This document shows positions 35,694 to 44,578 of a DNA stretch of 64,000 nucleotides, one piece after another. The translations under genes were made by a program, and so were the position numbers. The notes beneath the pieces were generated by a model, which was not told where the DNA came from, did no database searches, and saw only the letters and a list, made by a program, of their open reading frames with translations. Source of the DNA: Nostoc sp. UHCC 0926 (GTDB taxonomy: Bacteria; Cyanobacteriota; Cyanobacteriia; Cyanobacteriales; Nostocaceae). The DNA is taken from NCBI RefSeq assembly GCF_028623165.1, contig NZ_CP117768.1, positions 6,514,001 through 6,578,000 of the forward strand, given 5' to 3'. The first letter of the stretch is position 1. Each line of letters starts with the position of its first letter.

Positions 35694-35807
35694 GCAAAAC
35701 GGGGGTAAATAAGTGCGTAGGCGTAGCCCGTCGTAGACATCGCTAACCCGCATTGACAGTTAGATTACAATCTAGGTATAGTTTCTCTGACTGGAGTTGT
35801 TCATCGG

Positions 35808-36377
35808 GTGATTCAATCCGATTCAATGACAAAGCATACCAGACAAGTATTACTTAGTGCGCTCAAGGTGGTTGTCTTATGCCTGACACTGTTCCTACTA
35901 TGCACAAGCAATAGTTGGGCGCAAATCACTACTGACAGCAAAATTGCTCCCCTGATTCAGAAGCTAATAGATAATGATGCCCACATCAGTAGTATTGCCG
36001 CAGATGCATTAGTTAATATCGGTTCGCCAGCAGTGCCGTCTCTGATTGAGGCGTTGAAAAATCAGGATATTAATCTTCGCTGGCACGCTGCTTCAGTTTT
36101 AGGAGATTTGGGTGCAGAAGCAGCACCAGCCGTTTCTGCCTTAAGTGCGGCATTGCAGGATGAGGATGGACAAGTCCGCCTGTACGCCACCTTAGCTTTA
36201 GGAAATATTGGTACAGCAGCCAAAGCAGCAGTTCCATCGTTGATGGCGGCATTACAAGACAAGGAGCAATTCGTTCGCATTTATGTTCCTTCTGCACTCA
36301 GGAAAATTGGTGTAGAAGCGAAAGTAGCTTTACTTCCCGAATTGAGGAAAAGCTGGGGCGGGTTAATAAGACGATAA
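35808..36377 (+). CDS. HEAT-repeat protein with signal peptide, possibly frameshifted N-terminal part of a larger gene
   Basis: Start GTG 35808 or ATG 35826. A hydrophobic segment (about residues 15-38) ends in SWAQ, like a signal peptide or anchor. Then come four HEAT/PBS-lyase-type repeats (SIAADALVNIGSPAVPSLIEAL; RWHAASVLGDLGAEAAPAVSAL; RLYATLALGNIGTAAKAAVPSL; RIYVPSALRKIGVEAKVALL). The frame stops at 36377, but the frame next to it continues without a break into the gene at 36386, which suggests that a one-base shift near 36355-36370 split one protein in two. See the next entry. Confidence 0.65.
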   Translation: MIQSDSMTKHTRQVLLSALKVVVLCLTLFLLCTSNSWAQITTDSKIAPLIQKLIDNDAHISSIAADALVNIGSPAVPSLIEALKNQDINLRWHAASVLGDLGAEAAPAVSALSAALQDEDGQVRLYATLALGNIGTAAKAAVPSLMAALQDKEQFVRIYVPSALRKIGVEAKVALLPELRKSWGGLIRR

Positions 36378-36385
36378 TTAAACCC

Positions 36386-37162
36386 TTGCGGATTGAGGCG
36401 AATAAACTATCGTCCTTTATGGAAGCTTATCTGATGCAGCGAGGTAAACGCGATCGCTTTACTGACCAAGAATTTTTTGACGCTTGTAACCGTCTTTCTC
36501 TGATGGTAGGTCAAAATAATATCACTGTCTTGCTGGCTAAACTTTATGCGGAACAGTTAATCGCCAGTAGAGAGGTTGCAGCTAATATTTCGGCGTTACC
36601 AGAGAATATTCCGAATTTGATGCTGGGTTATATCAATGAACTCAATCGTGATGTTACAGACAATCAATTTGATGACCGCACTGTTCATCAAATTGCCAAA
36701 ACCATCGCCTGGGAATGTTTGCAGCAAAGTTATCAACCAGGAACCGCCAAGCGTGGAGATGCTATTGTTGCATTAGCAAATTTGGGTATTGATGACCCGG
36801 AAGTACACTTAGATTATCTAGAAAAGCGTTTGCACCTGATTCAAACTATTGGTTCTGCTAAAGATAGAATTCGTTTCTGTCTTGACCCTTTAGCTGAGTA
36901 TCTTGCAGGTTGGTATTTAATAGAATTGTATGGCAATAACGATGGCAAATGGCGATCGCATTTTTTCAAAAAGGCAGACGATTTAGTTAAAACAGGCGCA
37001 CCAGATGCCATCAAAGGCTTGTTGTTGGCAGTGCGAGATTGCTATTTATCTGAGGTTCAAGGTAGCAAAGAAACGGACTTTGTACCCCAGAAGTTGGGTA
37101 AACTGGCTGGCTTTACACCTTCAGTCCCAGCAGTTAGTACTGTGCAAACATTAATACCATGA
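36386..37162 (+). CDS. Helical C-terminal region of a HEAT/STAND-type protein, probably separated by a frameshift
   Basis: A 258-residue product starting at a weak TTG; the frame is open upstream across the end of the HEAT gene (NKTIIKPLRIEANKLSSFMEAYL reads sensibly across the presumed break). The sequence is all-helical (NITVLLAKLYAEQLI; IRFCLDPLAEYLAGWYLIELYG), a pattern I associate with the region after the NTPase domain of some large cyanobacterial NACHT/HEAT proteins. No Walker motifs are visible in either piece, so an ATPase core may have been lost. Function unknown. Confidence 0.5.
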   Translation: MRIEANKLSSFMEAYLMQRGKRDRFTDQEFFDACNRLSLMVGQNNITVLLAKLYAEQLIASREVAANISALPENIPNLMLGYINELNRDVTDNQFDDRTVHQIAKTIAWECLQQSYQPGTAKRGDAIVALANLGIDDPEVHLDYLEKRLHLIQTIGSAKDRIRFCLDPLAEYLAGWYLIELYGNNDGKWRSHFFKKADDLVKTGAPDAIKGLLLAVRDCYLSEVQGSKETDFVPQKLGKLAGFTPSVPAVSTVQTLIP

Positions 37163-37301
37163 GCGATCGCATTGATGTAAGCATAGCTAAATTCCTCTTT
37201 CTGGGTAGTGATGTACATTCAACTGAAATTTATTGTTTATTCTTTATAGCAATTCTCATTTGAATGGGTACTAGGTAGGGGCATTGTAAATCCCTGTTAA
37301 A

Positions 37302-39767
37302 TTACCTCCACCATCGCCCCACATCCGCAATCGCACGGGCAATTTTTACCGTTGCTGCTTCACCACCTAATGCAAAGATAACTGGAAACAATGCCTTAAT
37401 ATCTTGCAGCAAATTAGGGCGAGTGCGAAGGGATAGCTCATGAAGTGTATCTTGCCAAAGGGGGAAAAGTTCCGTAGATGGCATTTGTGACAAACTGTCA
37501 GCTAAGGCACTCAAGACTTCGGCACGAGAAGACTCAGACTGAATCGCCCTGGCAGCAGCAAGGGCTTCTGGCAATAACTCTGGCAGTTTCTTAGCTAAGG
37601 CACTCAAGGCATTGGCACGAGAAGACTCATCCTGAATCGCCCTGGCAGCAGCAAGGGCTTCTGGCAATATATCTGGCAGTTTCTCAGCTAAGGCACTCAA
37701 GGCTTTGGCACGATAATCCTCATCCTGAATCGCCCTGGCAGCAGCAAGGGCTTCTGGCAATAACTCTGGTGGCAGTTTCTCAGCTAAGGCACTCAAGGCA
37801 TTGGCACGATAATCCTCATCCTGAATCGCCCTGGCAGCAGCAAGGGCTTTTTGCAGTGCTAGTTCTTGAAGATTTGGTGGCAAATAGTTGACTAGCTCTG
37901 TCAGCGAGTTGACTTTCTCCTGTTGCTTTGGGTTTTGCAGGGCGTAAACTAGTCCTTGTTCGGGAGTCCACTTTTTGTTTTTGACCAAGGCAAGCAATAA
38001 ATTTACTGGTACATTAGCTGCCAAACTATTCAGGGATGCAGTAATCAAAGCATAGCGACACTGCAAACTTACAACTTGGGGCAGGATTGATTCAGTCCAA
38101 TTCGCTTCTGCTAATTCCCAAGCACGAGAAATATCTGTAATGTAACCCCCAGGTTGTCCTAATTTTTCTCGCGTTTCAAACCAGCCATTTATTATTGATG
38201 TCTGCGACTTTTCCCGTAATAACTGATGAATTTCTTCTACCCGTTCAGCCTTTTCTAAATGCCCAACTAAATTTTGATGAATGTAACCATCATTAACCAG
38301 GGTATGCCAAAGATTTTTTTCAGTCTTTAGCCGATACCGTTCTAGCAGTTGGCTGTGAGCATTGAGTAAATTAAAACCCATTCCCGTAGGCGGAGGTTTA
38401 ATTAATAGGCGACGAGCTACATCATGCAATAAGTCATGTATCCTGTAGCCTTTGCACTCAACACCCCCGACAGATATAGGTGAATCAGACTGAAGTAAGG
38501 CATCATTCCAAAGCAGCTCTAAACGCTCATTAGCTTCATCCTGCGATTCCATATCCCATAATGTAACTGCCATTGGTGCGGCTATTATTACATCTTCTGG
38601 CAAAACTCCCAACCAAATAAAATTTTCCCAAGCTTGTTCGTCATAGTCCCGCAAAGCTTTCAGGCTTAAATTAAAAGTTGCTTCTAAAGAGTTTTCTTGA
38701 CGCGGCCCTTCTAAAACTTCTAATCTTGCAACCTCTTGTTTCAAAGCCGTTTCCAGCTTCACCCATGTAATTCCCCATTTAACTCTTGCTGCTACCAAAT
38801 TCAGCGCAATGGGTAAATATCCCACAGCCTCGGCTAGTCTCAAAGCCTCTTGTTTCTCTACTTCTTCTATTTCTCGTTCTAAAGACTTAGAAAGTAATTC
38901 CAGAGATTCTGTCGGCGTCATCAAATTCAATTCTTGCAAAGAAACATCCACACCAGCCACATCAGCCCGCCGCGAAGTGATTAATAGCTGGGATTGTGAA
39001 CTTGCTACCATAAAGGGTTTAACTTTATCTGGTTCCCAAGCATCATCAACTACCAGTAGAACTGCCTTCTTATGTAGTAAACTTCGCAAATGGGCTGAAG
39101 TTGCTTCTATATTAATCGCACGAAATTCAGAGTCTCCCAAGGCTTGCACCCAGCTACTCAGCAGCGCGAGAATATCTGGTTCTTGTCCCAAAGTTGCCCA
39201 AAGCACACCACCAGAAAAACGTTTTTGAATATCTTCATCATGGGCAAGGGCAGTAACTAAAGTTGTCTTGCCAATGCCACCTAAGCCGTGAATAGCACTG
39301 ATGAGCAATGCACCAGCATTAGATGTATTTGCCAGTAGACGAGCTTTAATTTCTCTAGTAACTGCGCGGTCTACAAAATTGGCAGGTAAACTCGGTGCTT
39401 GAAAAGGTCTGTCAATTGGGCGACTATAATTAATAGTGAGGCTGCCTTCTACCTGACCTACATTAATATTGTTGTCGCCTTCGCTGTTTTGACCAACATT
39501 TCCATTACCTGAAATTGTTTGTTTAAACTTAGATTTAATATCGGAATTTAAACTGGTTACAGAAGCATCATTGTTTTCTCCGTTACCTAAAATTGGTTGT
39601 TCAACCTGAGACGGAATATGCCTATCTAAACGGCTTTGAGCAACTTCATCTCTAAGTAGATGTTGCCTACGTTTTAATCTCCGACGATTCCCTCTCAAAA
39701 AGCCAGCTAACTTAGATAAAAAAAGTATTATCTGCTTCCATAACCTTCTCAGGCTTTTTTTCTGCAA
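37302..39767 (-). CDS. NB-ARC (NLR-like) STAND ATPase with N-terminal Gly/Asn amyloid-like motif and C-terminal helical repeats
   Basis: An 821-residue protein. Residues 1-45 are basic with a short hydrophobic stretch. Residues 81-113 hold a motif of the form TISGxxNVxQNxxGDxN...GxVxGxxTIN; a weaker copy precedes it (about 57-72). NB-ARC follows: Walker A GLGGIGKT (161-168), VVDDAW Walker B, ITSRR sensor, LPIALNLVAARV (GxP-type) and a winged helix with RIHDLLHDVARRLL. The C-terminus has four near-identical 31-32-residue helical repeats (ALSALAEKLP-ELLPEALAAARAIQDE). It lies 32 bp after a small gene carrying the same motif, so the two form an operon and likely a sensor-effector pair. Confidence 0.88.
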   Translation of the reverse strand: MQKKSLRRLWKQIILFLSKLAGFLRGNRRRLKRRQHLLRDEVAQSRLDRHIPSQVEQPILGNGENNDASVTSLNSDIKSKFKQTISGNGNVGQNSEGDNNINVGQVEGSLTINYSRPIDRPFQAPSLPANFVDRAVTREIKARLLANTSNAGALLISAIHGLGGIGKTTLVTALAHDEDIQKRFSGGVLWATLGQEPDILALLSSWVQALGDSEFRAINIEATSAHLRSLLHKKAVLLVVDDAWEPDKVKPFMVASSQSQLLITSRRADVAGVDVSLQELNLMTPTESLELLSKSLEREIEEVEKQEALRLAEAVGYLPIALNLVAARVKWGITWVKLETALKQEVARLEVLEGPRQENSLEATFNLSLKALRDYDEQAWENFIWLGVLPEDVIIAAPMAVTLWDMESQDEANERLELLWNDALLQSDSPISVGGVECKGYRIHDLLHDVARRLLIKPPPTGMGFNLLNAHSQLLERYRLKTEKNLWHTLVNDGYIHQNLVGHLEKAERVEEIHQLLREKSQTSIINGWFETREKLGQPGGYITDISRAWELAEANWTESILPQVVSLQCRYALITASLNSLAANVPVNLLLALVKNKKWTPEQGLVYALQNPKQQEKVNSLTELVNYLPPNLQELALQKALAAARAIQDEDYRANALSALAEKLPPELLPEALAAARAIQDEDYRAKALSALAEKLPDILPEALAAARAIQDESSRANALSALAKKLPELLPEALAAARAIQSESSRAEVLSALADSLSQMPSTELFPLWQDTLHELSLRTRPNLLQDIKALFPVIFALGGEAATVKIARAIADVGRWWR
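37504..37857. repeat. Four near-identical 93-96-bp coding repeats in the NB-ARC gene
   Basis: The units start at successive AAGGCACTCAAG boxes and share long identical stretches (for instance ATCGCCCTGGCAGCAGCAAG in all four). Differences cluster at a few codons. The DNA-level identity indicates recent duplication or gene conversion in the sensor region. Confidence 0.85.
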
Positions 39768-39799
39768 AGTTTTAACTTCCTATTATTCTGGTTTTCTGA

Positions 39800-40222
39800 C
39801 TAATTGATAGTTGCATCACCTCCCACTCTACCAATCGCCTTATTACCATCACCCGCAATGTTTTGCATTACGTTGTCATCGCCAGATATTGTTTGATTAA
39901 AAGTATTAACAACCTGAGAAATTGCTTCAGAATCTTCTTGCATTAAACGGGCAATCTCAGCATATAAATTTTTATCTTCATCCAGAAATTTCTTGAGTTG
40001 CTTCTGGAGTGTTTCTTTAGCATCTGCATCATTAGGAGAATTAGCCAATTCTTCTGCTGCACCTTTCGCCAGTGGCTTTGCCTCCATTTTGGGTTGCAGC
40101 TTACTCCACAAAGCTTTGGCTTTTTCCCAGGCATTAGCACCAAACCCTTCACCAAATTTCTTACCAGCTTCTTCAGTTGCTTTCTCTCCGACTTTGAGCA
40201 AGTACGGTAAAAAAGGAGTCAA
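39800..40222 (-). CDS. Small helical protein with C-terminal Gly/Asn motif; putative amyloid-signalling effector partner
   Basis: A 140-residue protein. Residues 1-105 are helical (PYLLKVGEKATEEAGKKFGEGFG; WEKAKALWSKLQPKMEAKP; ETLQKQLKKFLDEDKNLYAEIARLMQ). Residues 108-140 are FNQTISGDDNVMQNIAGDGN and a following GR.GGDATIN, matching the motif in the adjacent NB-ARC protein at 19 of 33 positions by eye. It has no catalytic motif. The layout (helical domain plus C-terminal motif, next to an NLR with the motif at its N-terminus) is that of bacterial amyloid-signalling pairs, in which the small protein is the cell-death or membrane effector. That role is inference here. Confidence 0.75.
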   Translation of the reverse strand: MTPFLPYLLKVGEKATEEAGKKFGEGFGANAWEKAKALWSKLQPKMEAKPLAKGAAEELANSPNDADAKETLQKQLKKFLDEDKNLYAEIARLMQEDSEAISQVVNTFNQTISGDDNVMQNIAGDGNKAIGRVGGDATIN

Positions 40223-40410
40223 GAAAGTAGTTAAAGTTATTATATCTATTTACTTACTCTAATTCTGTATTAATACTTAATAATAAGGGGTGAAATACAT
40301 AGTAATCACTTAATGTAATAATTTTTTATGACGATGCCTACGGCGGCAAGCTACGCAACGCTTGTGAGAAATGCGGATACAGCGTATTTCAGGTAAATTA
40401 AGTACACGGG

Positions 40411-40438
40411 GTAGGGGCACAACATGTTGTGCCCCTAC
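40411..40438. repeat. Perfect 28-base palindrome, GTAGGGGC...GCCCCTAC family
   Basis: Two 14-base arms are exact reverse complements. Same family as 5767-5795 and 53356-53383, with the outer GTAGGGGC arms conserved and the middle bases changed in a compensating way. Confidence 0.8.
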
Positions 40439-40446
40439 GATTATCT

Positions 40447-40622
40447 GTAAGTAACCACACAAAATTAATTACAGTCATTGCGTTCGCGTAGCGTCTCGTA
40501 GAGAGCGAAGCGAAGCAATCCCAGCCCTTGCGATTGCTACCCTGCGGGAACGCCAAGGGCGAACATTTCGCTCCGCTGCATTCGCAATGACATTGTGTAA
40601 TTAATTTTGTTTAACTACTTAC
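40447..40622. mobile_element. MITE-like element with long terminal inverted repeats
   Basis: Left end GTAAGTA...ACAAAATTAATTACA, then GTCATTGCG (40447-40482), is mirrored at the right end (CGCAATGAC ... TGTAATTAATTTTGT ... TACTTAC, 40583-40622), with a 4-base indel between the blocks. The 176-bp interior is GC-rich, palindromic and non-coding. It sits in the 470-bp gap upstream of the NLR operon (40223-40696) next to the 40411 palindrome. Confidence 0.7.
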
Positions 40623-40696
40623 CTCACGCCTGTTGCAATCTGCTGTATATTTATCTGTGGTTAACTATTTTTTTCTGTAGCTTACCCATGCGAGAA

Positions 40697-41092
40697 CTAG
40701 GCAGATTTCTGATTTTCATCTGATGTCTGCCGTGCATTACTTTTCAAACGACTCAACCTGCTTTTGCGTATACGTTCGCTGTCACGAACGCCACCTGCTA
40801 CTTCATATTCGCTGCTGTCTGTGCCATACTTGAAACCAACTCCCTTCAGCATCTTATCTGAAAGTTTACTTAGCTTTTTTTCCATTTCATCGATTTTAGT
40901 TTTAGTAGAGTCAACCACAGCTAAAGCGTTGTTATAAGTATCAAGCATAGTGCGAAACTCCTCAATTGATTGAGTCAGATTTTCCAAATCGCAACTATTA
41001 CCAAAATCCATGTTTGAATCAACTGCTTTGAATCCAGACGTTCTCAATTCAGCTTTTTCTAGAACCCGCGATGTCCGCTTTGTACGAGGCAT
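40697..41092 (-). CDS. Conserved hypothetical coiled-coil protein
   Basis: A 131-residue basic protein. The middle (about 35-80) is a coiled coil (LTQSIEEFRTMLDTYNNALAVVDSTKTKIDEMEKKLSKLSDKML). It is followed by GVGFKYGTDSSEYEVAGGVRDSERIRKSRLSRLKS, a conserved-looking tail, and both ends are Arg/Lys-rich. No signal peptide or membrane segment. I have no function to offer; it may bind nucleic acid given its charge. It stands alone, with the 41301 repeat array upstream. Confidence 0.65.
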   Translation of the reverse strand: MPRTKRTSRVLEKAELRTSGFKAVDSNMDFGNSCDLENLTQSIEEFRTMLDTYNNALAVVDSTKTKIDEMEKKLSKLSDKMLKGVGFKYGTDSSEYEVAGGVRDSERIRKSRLSRLKSNARQTSDENQKSA

Positions 41093-41300
41093 AAATGTAC
41101 TCCTTGAAGATATTTATAGAACTAGCTTGCCTCAATTAAGCTGTATTCTGTATCAGAAAAACTCGCAAATCATTATATTTTTTATAATAATCTTTCTAGG
41201 CAATTCCAGTAGTTTTGCTGAAGTCAAGAACTAGATGCTGATTTTTATAGAGATAATATATTTGAACTTCATACAAGCTTCGGTTTTTTCACCATCGCTT

Positions 41301-41499
41301 TAATGTTAGTGACTAATGTTGTAATGTTGGTGACTAATATTGTAATATTACTGACTAATGTTGTAATGTTTAGTGACTAATGTTGTAATATTAATCACTA
41401 ATGTCGTAATGTTGGTGACTAATATTGTAATATTACTGACTAATGTCGTAATGTTTAGTGACTAATGTTGTAATGTTAGTGACTAATGTCGTAATGTTT
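41301..41499. repeat. 21/22-bp tandem array of TGACTAATGTTGTAATGTT units
   Basis: Nine units plus a leading half unit alternate between TGACTAATGTTGTAATGTT- and TGACTAATATTGTAATATT-types, mostly 21 bp with two of 22 bp. The array lies in the 520-bp gap between leuA and the coiled-coil gene (41093-41616). The unit sequence differs from the arrays at 5290 and 33145, but the period is the same. Confidence 0.88.
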
Positions 41500-41545
41500 T
41501 GGCAGTCGCTTCGGTGCCTAAGTCCTAAACTGGATATACACAAAC

Positions 41546-41577
41546 AAGTAGGGTAGCACAACTGTGCTACCCTACTT
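41546..41577 (-). terminator. Strong hairpin just past leuA
   Basis: Arms of 15 bases (AAGTAGGGTAGCACA and its exact reverse complement) around a 2-base loop lie 40 bp downstream of the leuA stop. No long T-run follows, so this is either a terminator or another iterated palindrome with GTAGGGT ends. Confidence 0.5.
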
Positions 41578-41616
41578 ATGCTTTCCAATTAACTGCAAAT
41601 CAAAACAGAGGTGTTT

Positions 41617-43221
41617 TTAGACTTTCTGTGCAGTTACTTCCTCTGGCTTTTTTTGAGTTTGCAAAGATGCATACAACCTATTCAACGCATTTACATAAGC
41701 TTGCGCGGATGCCACGATGATATCTGTGTTCGCTGCATGACCAGAAAATACTTTAGATTCATAACGTAAACGAATCGTCACTTCTCCAATGGCATCAATA
41801 CCAGCTGTTACTGACTGCACAGAAAACTCAATCAACTCGTTGGGCACATTCACCACACGGTTGATGGCTTTGTAAACTGCATCCACTGGCCCAGTACCGA
41901 TCGCAGCATCAGTTAATTCTTCACCTTCTGGGGTACGTAGGGTAACTGTAGCAGTAGGACGGGCGTTGCTACCGCAGGAAACTTGCACCAACTCTACCCG
42001 GAACAAATCGGGTGCTTGTTGGATTTCATCGTTAACGATCGCTTCTAAATCCCAATCAGAAATTTCTTTCTTTTTATCTGCTACCTCTTTGAATCTGACG
42101 AATGCTTTATTTAACTCAGTATCCGACAGTTCAAAGCCCAATTCTTTCAACCGAGTGCGGAAAGCATTTCTCCCTGAATGTTTACCCAAAACTATTTGAT
42201 TGTCTGTTAAGCCAATCAATTGGGCATCCATAATTTCATAAGTGAGTTTGTTTTTTAACACACCATCTTGGTGAATCCCAGACTCATGAGCAAAGGCATT
42301 CGCCCCGACGATCGCTTTATTTGGTTGTACTAGCATTCCCGTCAAATTGGAAACTAAGCGTGAGGTTTTGTAAATTTGTCGGGTGTCGATATTTGTCAGG
42401 GATTCTTGAGATTCTTCTGGTCTTCCGAGATAGGGATTAAAATATTGTCGCCGCACATGCAGCGCCATCACCAATTCTTCTAGTGAGGCATTTCCGGCGC
42501 GTTCACCAATCCCATTGATCGTACATTCTAGTTGCCGTGCGCCATTTTTGACGGCTTCTAAGAAGTTAGCAACTGCCAAGCCTAAATCATTATGACCGTG
42601 AACGGAAATAATCGCTTGGTCGATGTTGGGGACATTTTCGATAATGCCCTTAATTATGGCTCCAAATTCGCTAGGGGTGGTGTAACCCACAGTATCGGGA
42701 ATGTTAACTGTTGTTGCACCAGCTGCGATCGCTCGCTCTAACACTTGGTAAAGAAATTCTGGATCGGTACGAGCCGCATCCATTGGTGAAAATTCTATAT
42801 CTGTCATGAAGGATTTGGCGTATCCTACCATTTCTTCGGCGATCGCTAGCACTTCTGCCCGTGACTTCCGCAACTGATACTCTAAATGAATATCAGAAGT
42901 CGAAATAAATGTGTGAATTCTGGCGTTAACTGCTGGTTTTAACGCTTCTGCGGCTGCTTCAATATCTGCTTTAATCGCTCTTGCCAAACTGCAAATTACT
43001 GGACCATTTTCTGTCCCCACAATTTGGGAAATTTTCTTAACTGCTTCAAAATCTCCAGGACTAGCAAAGGCAAAGCCTGCCTCAATTATATCCACGCCCA
43101 GACGCGCTAATTGCTTGGCAATAACTAGCTTTTCGTCTATATTCAGAGTCGCTCCGGGACATTGCTCTCCATCTCGCAGTGTAGTATCAAAAATGATGAT
43201 TCGATCAGTTTTGTTTGTCAT
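41617..43221 (-). CDS. leuA: 2-isopropylmalate synthase
   Basis: A 534-residue enzyme condensing acetyl-CoA with 2-oxoisovalerate, the first step of leucine synthesis. The catalytic TIM barrel begins IIIFDTTLRDGEQCPGATL (metal Asp), with HTFISTSDIHLEYQL, TTVNIPDTVGYTTP, SVHGHNDLGLAVAN (metal HxH) and the ECTINGIGERAGNASLEE strand; the GIHQDGVLKN linker and the C-terminal LeuA regulatory domain (leucine feedback) are present. The set fits LeuA rather than homocitrate or citramalate synthase. Full length. Confidence 0.95.
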   Translation of the reverse strand: MTNKTDRIIIFDTTLRDGEQCPGATLNIDEKLVIAKQLARLGVDIIEAGFAFASPGDFEAVKKISQIVGTENGPVICSLARAIKADIEAAAEALKPAVNARIHTFISTSDIHLEYQLRKSRAEVLAIAEEMVGYAKSFMTDIEFSPMDAARTDPEFLYQVLERAIAAGATTVNIPDTVGYTTPSEFGAIIKGIIENVPNIDQAIISVHGHNDLGLAVANFLEAVKNGARQLECTINGIGERAGNASLEELVMALHVRRQYFNPYLGRPEESQESLTNIDTRQIYKTSRLVSNLTGMLVQPNKAIVGANAFAHESGIHQDGVLKNKLTYEIMDAQLIGLTDNQIVLGKHSGRNAFRTRLKELGFELSDTELNKAFVRFKEVADKKKEISDWDLEAIVNDEIQQAPDLFRVELVQVSCGSNARPTATVTLRTPEGEELTDAAIGTGPVDAVYKAINRVVNVPNELIEFSVQSVTAGIDAIGEVTIRLRYESKVFSGHAANTDIIVASAQAYVNALNRLYASLQTQKKPEEVTAQKV

Positions 43222-43316
43222 TTGCCGTTTGTTGTTTAGTTGTTACTTGTGGCTCAAAATATCTTCAACCTTAGTTTTTCTTTTACTCTTACCTTTGTAA
43301 ATAATTGCTAAGGCTA

Positions 43317-43838
43317 CTAACCTTCGGTTTTTTCTATTTGATCTCTGATATCATTTAAATCTATATATCTGTCAGTAGCATTGCGTAGCTCTCTAGCTAT
43401 CATTCCTTCTGTTGATACTACCGTAATATGTGTATTTTTTGAGCGTAATAATTCGATTGCTCTTTCAAAATCTCCATCGCCACTGAATAATACTACTCGG
43501 TCATACTGGTCTACTGTATTAAACATATCTACAACAATTTCAATATCTAAATTCGCTTTTTGCGAGTAACGACCAGAAGTATCATCATAGTATTCTTTAA
43601 GAATTTTAGTTCGGACTGTATATCCCAGACTAATTAGAGCATCTCTAAAACCTCGCTGATCTTGTGGGTCTTTTAAACCAGTGTACCAGAATGCATTAAT
43701 TAAGGTTGTTTCTGATTGCTCATGTTTTAAGTATTCTAAGACTCGCCGCGGGTCAAAAAACCAGCCATTTTTTTGTTGAGCATAGAACATATTGTTTCCG
43801 TCTACAAAAATAGACAGACGATTCATTGGAGAACCCAT
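43317..43838 (-). CDS. NYN-domain protein, LabA-like
   Basis: A 173-residue PIN-like NYN nuclease-fold protein. Acidic motifs: RLSIFVDGNNMFYAQ (first Asp), DLEIVVDMF-type segment (LDIEIVVDMFNT), VVLFSGDGDFERAIELLRS (SGDGDF) and the C-terminal ELRNATDRYIDLNDI. LabA in Synechococcus affects circadian output; related paralogues are of unknown activity. Start ATG 43838, with an alternative ATG four codons on. About 95 bp separates it from leuA on the same strand. Confidence 0.85.
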   Translation of the reverse strand: MGSPMNRLSIFVDGNNMFYAQQKNGWFFDPRRVLEYLKHEQSETTLINAFWYTGLKDPQDQRGFRDALISLGYTVRTKILKEYYDDTSGRYSQKANLDIEIVVDMFNTVDQYDRVVLFSGDGDFERAIELLRSKNTHITVVSTEGMIARELRNATDRYIDLNDIRDQIEKTEG

Positions 43839-44578
43839 ACAAATTTACACCTAATAATATAAATGAATTTAGATGGAACAATAGATTATAGCAATTTTCA
43901 AATAGCAAGTTTGCTAATATCTATAAAGTAGCTCTTCATCTATAGGTTTTATCCTACCTCTTTCAAGGCATAAAAACAGATGCAACATTGGAGTTGAGAT
44001 CCTGGGTGCTAAACCTTATTCACCTCCGGCACTGCAAGAGCCACCCTGTGATCAAAATCTACCAATAAAATTGAACCAGTAACAGCATTTATCGCTGTAT
44101 AACATTAAAGTTTACCCCTAAAGAGGTATAGCATAGGCTTAGGGTAGGATATAAATTAATGCCTATCTATAAGTTTTGCTGTCAGTATCAGGACACGCTT
44201 TGTGGGAAGTACCAATATTGCGCTAAAGACAGAAGACGGACTTGGGACAGCTTCTGGTAAAACACCCAGTTAAGAGCGTAGTTGTTGGTTAGGCGAGGGT
44301 AAAATCTTGCCGCAACCAAGTGCAGAGGCGAAGTATATCCGGGTCTGATCTGTGAGACAATTACTACTTGTAACTCACTCAACAGGAAAAGAATAACTTA
44401 AGCACTACCTGAGTAGGAATCTCTTGGGGGCTAGCTCTGCCAATAAAAGTTTGTTGATGAATAGAAGATACTTTACAAATGTATAAGATTGTCATTTAAG
44501 TCTTATTTCAATGTACTTGTACTAAAACGTGGTCTGAATAAATAAAAGTGTTGGACTTAAATCAATCAGTAACACGAT
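43839..44578. other. 740-bp gene-free stretch
   Basis: No frame here reads like a protein, and I recognise no RNA gene. A GC-richer part (about 44165-44350) with several short stems might be a transcribed leader for the CHASE2 kinase gene, but nothing specific supports it. Confidence 0.4.

Noticed and set aside
38809..39228. Plus-strand 139-codon frame inside the NB-ARC gene
   Set aside because: Antisense to a clear NB-ARC coding region; composition is that of a shadow frame.
44188..44382. 64-codon minus-strand frame in the 740-bp gap
   Set aside because: No ribosome-binding site or family pattern; chance frame.
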